DNA of 64,000 nucleotides from Lucifuga dentata (Eukaryota; Chordata; Actinopteri; Ophidiiformes; Bythitidae): positions 1 through 64,000 of the forward strand of contig VXCM01005538.1 of NCBI GenBank assembly GCA_014773175.1, given 5' to 3'. The notes below the pieces were generated by a model. It saw only the letters and a program-made list of their open reading frames with translations. It did not search any database and was not told the origin of the DNA. Below are positions 19,506 to 64,000 of the stretch, piece after piece. The translations under genes were made by a program, and so were the position numbers. Each line of letters begins with the position of its first letter. The stretch's first letter is position 1.

Positions 19506-20849
19506 ATAAACAAGTATTAACTTTAACTTTAAGCTCAAAATTAAATATAACCAGTTTAAAGTTTTTTTAAATATTTATTTTCATATTTTCACATTAAATC
19601 ATAAAAACAAACATACATGAAAATCAACCCCAATCCCCCCCCCCCCCCNCCCGATTAAAAACCCAGAAAAAAAAAAACACGTTTCTACTGCTTGAGGAAG
19701 CTTCAATTATTCAGTGTTAATGCTGATGTGATGAAGACGAAGATGTATAAAATGATTGCATCCTGAGCTTATGTGGAAACATTACTAAAACTGTTACAGA
19801 GAGAACAGATAAAGTATCTGATAAAGAGAATAGATAATGTGTCTGTTAAAGGGGAGAGATACTTACTTCCTCTCTTTGCTGCCCGGCAGATGAGATAACA
19901 TGTTTATAAAGCAAAATGAGAGACTGTTTTATTATAAATTTTTATGTCTTTTTTATGATTTTTATCTCGTATTTTTACTTAATTATATTTTACTGCAGTT
20001 CTATTTCAGCATGAGATCCCTGTTCACTGTTTTATGTGAATTATTTGTTTTAGTTGAATTAATTATATCTTAGCTTTTTTCACAAGTGGTGTGAGGACAT
20101 GAGAAAGGTAATTTCCATTTTATTAAACTTCAGATTTTCTTGAATCTTGAAAATAAAACATGAAGCGGGTAAACTCCATGTTGCTGTTGTCCAAACACAC
20201 TTGAACACTGTAAGGGAATTGCTTCCAGGTTTGGTGACTTTGATGTCACAGCTAGAGGATGTGCAGCTGTCAGGATCAACTCTGATTCACCGGTTTTATG
20301 GCTGACTTCCTGGACAAACAACTGATGGAACTTATCCATTGTTAAAACATTTCATATACAGCTTATTTAATGCTAACATCGCACTATTTTGGGAAGACTA
20401 TGGGACTGCATGTTTGTGCATTATGTCCTCTGTTAGCCTGAACTTTCTATTTGTACAGCACATGAAATCAAAAATAGTAGTAAAAATAAGATTTCACTTA
20501 GTAGGAAAACCTGTTTTCATTTATTGACTCATCTTTATAAACAATTACAGCTGACATCTGAAAAGTCTCACACAAAGTACATTTTGTCTGTTTTTTTATG
20601 GATTTTCAAATATTGAGGGGAACTCATTTTTTGGAATGCTAGAATGTTAGGATGACATTGGTCATTCTGTCCATCAGTCTGGCCAACAATGCCTCTAGAA
20701 TGCCATAGAATAAACTGCAGAAAACGTCACAGTATGCTTCATCTGACTTATGGGAAACCTCATCAGACATACACGTGTTTCTACCATTTCAGAAAGTCCA
20801 CACTGGAAGATGACACAAAAAAGCACTATGACAGAAAGGTGGGGTTATT
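19506..20849. other. Intergenic, minar2 3' side
   Basis: AT-rich, with a C-run and N at 19649. 'gaaaataaaac' near 20148 is one possible polyadenylation signal for minar2. No coding sequence seen. Confidence 0.4.
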
Positions 20850-21050
20850 AACAGGAATACTGTGTCTTTTGTGATTTCCACTTGATTGCAAATAGGGATA
20901 ACGGCACAGTTTCTCTTTGAATTCTCTCTGTGGAACATGGGCAATGACTGAAAGAAAAAACTTGAGAGAAATTAAAACCATCCACACTTGCACACCTCAA
21001 CACAACTCAATGGCTGTTGAAGTGGGAGTGACTTCTTTCACCTTCCAACA
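20850..21050 (+). repeat. Dispersed repeat family C, copy 1
   Basis: 'gggataacggcacagtttct' through 'aaccatccacacttgcacac' is shared in order and orientation with 55246-55445 and 62290-62470. About 190 bp, non-coding. Confidence 0.7.
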
Positions 21051-24000
21051 GGTACGCCAGAGTACTGCTGGATGATTTCTAATGATTTGATGACCCCTGA
21101 CCTTTCTTCTGACACCAACATCAAGCTAATATTACCTAAACCAAATGTGTAGATTGCAGTGGATTATCGTGAGAACTTTTGTGTTCCTCAGAACATGAAC
21201 CTTTCCATTTAAGAGCTGTTGTGTTATTGTTGTCATGAACGTTGTAGCCTCTAGGGGGCATCAATCAAAAAGCCATGAAGAATTTGCTGTGGACGCCACC
21301 ACAATAACACAACGGTGCTTTTTCATGTGACCTCAGCTGTGTTTTAAAGGAAAACTAAAGAAAGTAATTAGCTATAACACAGCAGAGGGAAACTTTGGTG
21401 AGAAGCATGGAGGTTACANAAAAAAAAAAAAAAAAAAAAATGACACTACTATTAGAACATTTATGGTACACTTATCTAGATGCTGGTCTACGGGGATTTT
21501 TTCTTTAAAATGGATTAATGGTGATAAAAACCTAATCATGGGGTCTTTTCACCTCCCACCCGTTCTGAGCGTGGTAAACTTAATGTTGAAGCTGCATCTT
21601 CCTCTCTAGTGTCTTTTTCAGATAACGGCCATGAAGTCCCAGCACCTCTGCTCTCATTTTCTCTTCTTCATTCTTTTCTGAGCACCTGAATTATTTTAGA
21701 TCGCTCTCTTATTAAGAAAAATATGGAAATGCAACTTACAGGTTTTATTTGACTCCCATATGCTAAATAAATTTTTCACAAATGACCATATATGGAAAAA
21801 TATCCTAGTAAATTATTTGACAGCAAGAGGGCTTTCTTGGGCCCCCTTGGTCCAGGGCCCAGGACATCTGACCCATCTGACCCGGTTAACCCCCCCTTGT
21901 TGGCGGCCCTGCTCTACGTTGCTGACTGTCTAACAGAAAGAAAGAAAGAAGATGTGAGATGCAACTGATTTCATATATTTATTGCAAGTACAAAGTATTG
22001 GTAATCATACATGTTAAAATGTTAGAAAAAGCTGATCTAACTGATAACAGTATCAAAACGTCTCTGCTTCACCCGGCTGGCTGGATTCCATCCACAAGAA
22101 AACTGCTTAGAGAGCTTTTCTTCAAAAGGCATTAAAGGAGGAAAAAACAGACAGAAAGAGAAAAAGAAATCAAAACCCAAAGAAAATCAACATGCAATTA
22201 ACTTACAACCAAAACCAAAAAAAAACCTGGAGAAACCCTAAACTAAAATAAATATCTTTCTCCATTTTAAATTTAACATAATTCTTCACTCCTTTCATTT
22301 ATGGCATTAGACGACTAACCTTATTTACATTTTTTTTTTTTTTTTTTNCTTTTTTTTTTTTTTTTTTGACTTTTATGACCTGTTTTGTACTTTTTTCTGC
22401 ATCATCCATCATCATGGCTTTATACATGACAGATGGGGGAGGGGGGTCGCTTTGGCAGAAAATCCGTGAATGTTCAGGATGCGTCACATTATGGAACGAT
22501 GGACGACAGGAAACACGTTGTTCCTTCAGTTTGAATCTAACAAGACTAATGAAGAAAAACACACAAACACTATTTGGTTGTAAAATGTTGACAGGATTTT
22601 TAGCTTCATTTAATGTATATCAAAGGCTGGACACTTATATACGTGTATATGTATGCTTATATATTTACTTTAATATACAAATATATAGTAACCCGTGTTC
22701 TTGATGTGATGTTGCTTTGTAACATTAATGAAGGATGAACACTTCACAGCATTTCACCTGAAATTTGCTCCTTACTGATTTACTTACAGCATACAACAGC
22801 GCCCCCTAAGGTCGGGTTCATACCTGACATTAACGTCAACATTAACATCACGTGTGGATCCTGCGTTTGTCCTGATTTTTTAGAATTAATGCCACACGTT
22901 CACGAGATGCTGTTCCTACACGTGTAATGTAACAAGTAACAAGTGATGAAGCTGATGGAGGTGATGAAGCTGATGGAGCGTGGCGGGATTCGTTTCATGA
23001 CCTCACACACAGTCGCCGCCACGCCTTTCACCTTCTTAAGTATGAAATGCTCGTCTCCTGGATTGTCGTTATCTTTGAGTGAAATCAGATGTGAATTTTA
23101 ATTTTCTAGCAGACAGGTGGTTTACGTGTAGCCCTCACAGCACCCCCTAGTGGACAGAATATTTCATCCTCCAGACTGACAAGTACACAAGCACAAAAAC
23201 AAATTAAAAAAAACACGCTCCTATTTGCTTTGAGTTAATGTCAAGTATAAACCCGTCAGACATTCCCTCTAAAACCACTGTTGATGTGCTGAAAGTCAAC
23301 ACAAGGGGGCACTATGACAACAGCAGGAAGTTTATCTGTCACTTTGCCTTCAAAAATAAAAGCTTTTGCACTCGTCAATCCACATACATGTTTTTCACGT
23401 TTGGAAAGTTTAATATAATGTGTATATACACACACACACGCACACACATAGTCTTTGTGTATGTTAGAAAGCTCCCACGTCATTGAATCTACATGTTTCA
23501 GAAAGAGAATGGAAGACAGAATGTGACTATGAATATTAACTCTAGTGTTCGTTACTGTACAGTACATTCAGCTAAACTACAGCGTGTCACATTCCTCTTA
23601 AAGTTGCATACAGTATAGAATCTATAGAGAATGAGCTAACAGCTAACAGCTAGCACGGCTTCTTTCTCAGGCCAAATCTGATAAAACGTTAAAAAGGACC
23701 CTGTTTGATTCCATTTGTGGCAGTTTTTAATCTAAACCCAAAACCCAGCAGCCATCAGACGTTTCACTGAATGTTTAAGAAACAGCTTTACTTCACATCA
23801 ACAGTTCAGTCATAAAAAACGACTTTATGCACCGACAGCTGCGACGACGCCACGGCAACTGGAAAGTTCTCTTTTGCACATGCTAGCTGTAAATCTACAA
23901 TAGGAAAAACAAAAAACATGAATTTCATGTTGTAGATCTACAGGAAGTCATAAAGTTCAGATCAGTGCAGCGTCCTCACAGCCGTCGCTGCTTAAAGTCC

Positions 24001-26093
24001 CTAATAATCCACTCCAAGCCTCTGCAGTGCTGTTCCTCAAACACCTGCAGGGGGCAGCGTGGCTTATCCAGCTTCAACCTCCTGCCGGTGATCAGAATCT
24101 AAGTATTCATTCATATTTTAGGGTCGTGTGCTCTTTAAAGGACAGTTCATCACTAAAACAAACAGAAAACTGCTGCTGCACCGCCCTCTACAGGCCAAAA
24201 CTCTCAAGCATGTCACACCTTTGGCCACGCCCCATTTAGTGATGTCACAGCAGGTGTTTTCTGGCTGCATATCGCTGTGAGACAGTTCAGTAAAATCTTT
24301 GTAAAATATCAAGTATGCTGATGTCAGATTGTGATGAATGAATCATTGCACTACAACCAGCAGAAAAAAAACTGCAGGCAGAAACGCATCATCACCTTAT
24401 CCTCAATCTGATTGGTTCATCTTTGTGGGTCGTATCAGGATCCAGTGTGAGATTTTGGTTGTAAACTGACACAGCCAGAATTTTGTCATGGGCTGTTTGG
24501 TTAAATTGGCTGTTGGTGGTCGTATCTTGCACTGCGGCTGACCACCACTTTGGAGTTCCGATCAAAACTTTCATCACAACTGTTAGCTTTTGTCTGTGGA
24601 GGGAAACGCAGCAGCATTTCTGCTTCAGGTGCTGTCGTCCAGCTTTACTGCTGGAAGCCACACAAGTTGCTGCTTATACTGCGATATACTGTATTCAGAA
24701 CTCAGAAAGTTCCAAGTCCAAGCTGTAAATGTGTTTCGGTGCTTCTGCTCAGAAAAACATGGATGCCAACAGCAAGTTCACATTTACACGGCGAATCTGA
24801 GTGTAACACACATCTACATCAATCTTTCCGCATGATTAGGGAAGAAACATGGCATATAATGTAGGTCAAACATCTTGTTCGTCTTAGCTCATAAAAATAA
24901 AGTTTGACAGCTGTGCAACTTGTCAGAAACTACAAAAAAAAAAAAAAAAAAAAGGGAAATCTGTAAGCGTTCCCCATGCCGCCATGTTGCTGTGATGACA
25001 CGTGTGTTTATGTCTGAGAAGTCAGGCATCCGCCTTACTTGAGTTTCCGACTGGGAATTCCGAATTGAATGACTGGTCACACACTTTTCAGTGTCAGAAG
25101 TTGGGTTTTTCGGAGTTCTGAGTACAACAGATCGCAGCACAAAACTACAGCCAGTTTCAGGAAGTAAAACTACACTGTAAGTGTTAATAGATATTTTGGG
25201 AAATAAAGTCTGAACAGAAACTTTGTGTGGCCGCAATGAAATGTAGACCAGCTAAAAACTGAAACCAGGTATTGGTTTATGACATTGACTTATGGAGGGT
25301 TAGGGTTAACCTTTAACCCTGGTTATTAATATACTCACTCACTGGCCAGTGAGAATCAAGTATTCTCTGCAGTATAATAAACCACCTATTCAGAATGTGT
25401 ACGTTAAACTATGAAACGTCTGTACATGGCTTTCAGCTCGGAGCTGTGGTACCTTTAAAAGACTCCGTATTTAACAAATCCATCAAAGACAAAAAAGCGG
25501 GGGGAGGGGCTAACGAGTCCCTAATGTGAGCCCGAGGCTAACGAAGCCTTTCACACCAGGAAGTAGAAAAGGCTTTTATCACAAGTGCTTCAGCAACACA
25601 AGCTCATATGCATAGAGGTATTAACTGAACCTTCACGTGTTCCAACGCCGCGGTCTTCCTGTCTGAAGCTCGGCAGCGTTCATTTGCCCTCACATGTACG
25701 AGAAATCAGCGGCCATCATACAAACAGACGAGCCACCTTCACCGTCTACAGACTCAGAGAGGAGCGCCGGAAAGACAAGACGCACATACGTGTTTGTGCT
25801 GTGACGTCACTAACGCTATCAGCATTTAGCACGAGGAGCTAAGGCAAAGTATTAAGTTTGAGCACACGGAAACACGAAAGCTAAAACTAAAAACTAACTA
25901 AAAGTCGTTAGCAGCTACACAGAACAGCTCATCATCAGAAATCAGATTCATCTGTTCATTTCAAACAGCAAATCAACACTCGCATCTCATATTTCAGCTG
26001 CAGCTCATAGCTGAATTGTTCGTACGGTTTCTATCTATACTAAAAAGGAAGACTGAAAAAATATTATGAACAAAACAAAAGAGAAAATGACAG

Positions 26094-26097
<4 letters not shown>
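21051..26097. other. Convergent intergenic region, likely slc12a2 3' untranslated region in part
   Basis: No exon-like sequence was recognised. Unresolved homopolymers lie at 21419 (A-run) and 22348 (T-run). A CA microsatellite lies at about 23429-23448. Vertebrate slc12a2 mRNAs have long 3' untranslated regions, so the right part is probably transcribed on the minus strand. Confidence 0.4.
21978..21983 (-). terminator. Candidate polyadenylation signal for slc12a2
   Basis: AATAAA on the minus strand, in a stretch that looks like the end of a transcript. It would give a 3' untranslated region of about 4.9 kb. Other AATAAA words exist closer to the stop, so this is only a candidate. Confidence 0.2.

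Positions 26098-26128
<31 letters not shown>
26098..26128 (+). repeat. (CA)n microsatellite
   Basis: About 15 perfect CA units, 0.7 kb beyond the slc12a2 stop codon, probably in its 3' untranslated region. Confidence 0.9.
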
Positions 26129-26131
<3 letters not shown>

Positions 26132-26567
26132 CGTCTTTCGTATTTATGTGAGCGGATTCATGTAATCCAGTCTCCTAAATACAATTCTTCAACTAAATAT
26201 TAATCCATTTCAAACTCACTCATAAAGCTAACTATTATCCATCAGTTTAAGAGTAATACTGTCAATCTAGAGATCAATGATTTCATCTGACGGAAGGCAC
26301 ATCCATAAGGCTTCAGAAGGTGTTTCAAAGCATTCTGCAGGGAAAAAACAGGTGATTATTGCTGCATCACAAATATAAAAACTGGCCAAATTAACCTCTA
26401 AAATATGACATCAAGATTTCCCAAATAACAGCAATGATGTTAACAATGACGTGAACTTTGTGCACCGCTGCTTTTAATCCAAACAGATTTAGTTACGTAG
26501 TTCATTTTGTGAGGAAACTGTGAGATAAAAGCTACAAGACAAAAGCCCAGACATCTGGGATTCATAA
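26129..26567. other. Region downstream of the slc12a2 stop, no clear feature
   Basis: Ordinary AT-rich sequence expected to belong to the slc12a2 3' untranslated region. Nothing else is recognisable. Confidence 0.4.
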
Positions 26568-26700
26568 AAGGAGCAGAAACTCACCCCACCCCCACACCAA
26601 ACCCCCCCATCACTTTCAGGGGGTTACACATCCNAAGGAGCAGAAACTCACCCCACCCCCACACCAAACCCCCCCATCACTTTCAGGGGGTTACACATCC
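26568..26700. repeat. 66-bp direct duplication around a single N (assembly join)
   Basis: Bases 26568-26633 recur exactly at 26635-26700, with N at 26634. It lies in the probable slc12a2 3' untranslated region. Confidence 0.85.
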
Positions 26701-26849
26701 AAACTGTTGTCATTTCCTTCATTCTAATATTACCTCTATCTTTACTTTTATGATTGGCTGCATTTCTACTGTCTCTGGAGTGTGTGTGGTGTGTGCACGT
26801 GTCTGCGCTCGCACGCACACGGTGCATGTGAGCGCTAAAACGTGTGTGT

Positions 26850-63013
<36,164 letters not shown>

Positions 63014-63096
63014 CTGAGAAGAGAAAGAAGATGCAAACTGAGTTACAGTGATACTTGTTTCTCGTAGACGTAGATTTGTACAAGCATTCAAAAGTG

Positions 63097-63420
63097 AATA
63101 TAAGTGTTCAAAAGTTTGGAATCACCCAGAAATGTTCATGTTTTTGACAAAAATTGATAATTCTATTCAACAGGCAGGCATTAAATTGATGTAAATATTT
63201 ATTCAAGACATTAATAATGTTACAAGTGTTTATTAATGCTGAAAATGACAGATTTATCATTAATTATTCACATGAAACTGCAAAGCCCCATTTTCAGCAG
63301 CTATTATTAGTGTCCTCATGATAAACTCTTTCAGCTCATCCTTAATTAATCATGTTTAAATGCTAGTTGGTTACTAGATAAATCTTACCAATTGTGTTAG
63401 CACACCTGAAACCCACAGTT
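63097..63420 (+). mobile_element. Degraded Tc1/mariner-like element end
   Basis: 'gtgttcaaaagtttggaatc' followed by 'acccagaaatgtt', and later 'ttagcacacctgaaac', follows the order of a Tc1-like terminal region I recognise from teleosts. No transposase part or opposite end is in the window. Confidence 0.55.
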
Positions 63421-64000
63421 AACACAAAATAATACTAGATACCAAATAGATAACAATAGCCTGACATGTTTCTTGGCAAAACTTTTGGCCATTTTTGAAT
63501 CTGGAATTGAACTTTAGGCTTGCCAGAACCTTACAACCCAAGTAAAGACAATTTAACTCAACAACCAAACCACAAGTTAACTCAGCAACAACATGTTGCT
63601 GCAACACATTACTCTAATCCTTCTTCTCCATCTGAAAATATGGTGAAGTCTTTGTGACCTTTAAAGATGCTTCAAAGAAGAAACAGATTGTAGAAATATT
63701 TCTGTCTGTCATTTTCCTCACTGAAATCCACCCAAAAAAAAATCACTAGATATGTCGCTAGGCTCATTAAAAGAAAAAGTTGCTAAAGGGGTCTTAAAAG
63801 TTGCCAGATCTAATGACAAATCTGCTAGTTGGCAACCTGCATCCAGTCATTTTAACCAGATGATCAATCAGGCTAAATAATGGATAATGGGAATAATTTT
63901 AGCTGTTTTGCTGTTGTTGGTTCACGTTTGTTATGATGGTGTTATGGTGCAGCCCATTATGTTATATCAGCTGTTATAGATCTGTCCAATCAGAAGCAGG
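63421..64000. other. slc12a2 intron to the window edge, nothing recognised
   Basis: No exon-like sequence with TM1-TM2 wording of NKCC1 is present, so the preceding exons must lie further right. Confidence 0.5.

Overview
The window is genomic DNA from a ray-finned (teleost) fish, probably a percomorph. The evidence is multi-exon vertebrate genes with GT-AG introns, three proteins that match vertebrate families, Tc1 and hAT elements, teleost-type LINE remnants and many microsatellites. It is not microbial: there are no operons, no CRISPR and no ribosome binding sites.

Three protein-coding genes are supported, all named by protein recognition from memory. (1) slc27a6 (fatty-acid transport protein 6, minus strand): exons 1-4 at 12943-2195; the rest lies beyond the left edge. 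(2) minar2 (plus strand, complete): three coding exons, 14099-18887, 200 residues. (3) slc12a2 (NKCC1 Na-K-2Cl cotransporter, minus strand): 22 exons from 63013 to the stop at 26850, covering TM3 to the C terminus; the N terminus and TM1-2 lie beyond the right edge. slc27a6 and minar2 are head to head with about 1.15 kb between start codons. minar2 and slc12a2 are tail to tail. The same three genes lie in one region of human chromosome 5q23, so this is a compact version of a conserved vertebrate block. minar2 and slc12a2 are both known inner-ear genes; there is no sign here that the genes form one pathway.

The space between exons is dominated by repeats. There is a palindromic MITE family with TTAA at both ends (seven near-full copies plus older relatives), three non-autonomous hAT elements with 8-bp target duplications, one 1,625-bp Tc1 element with a broken transposase, a second Tc1-like end, two LINE reverse-transcriptase remnants, and several minisatellites. 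One minisatellite is an array of about 21 CCAATCA boxes, one has a 436-bp higher-order repeat, and one starts 17 bp after the minar2 stop codon.

The sequence also carries assembly scars: 22 runs of N, most of them a single base. Eight of these are flanked by identical 56-67 bp direct repeats, as expected from contig ends that overlap but were not merged. Two of the eight duplicate the edges of slc12a2 exons, and one further N removes a splice acceptor.

I found no previously undescribed biological system. The most useful leads are the assembly artefacts, the CCAAT array, the shared slc27a6/minar2 promoter interval, the TTAA MITE family, and a pair of inverted repeats that share a short reading frame.
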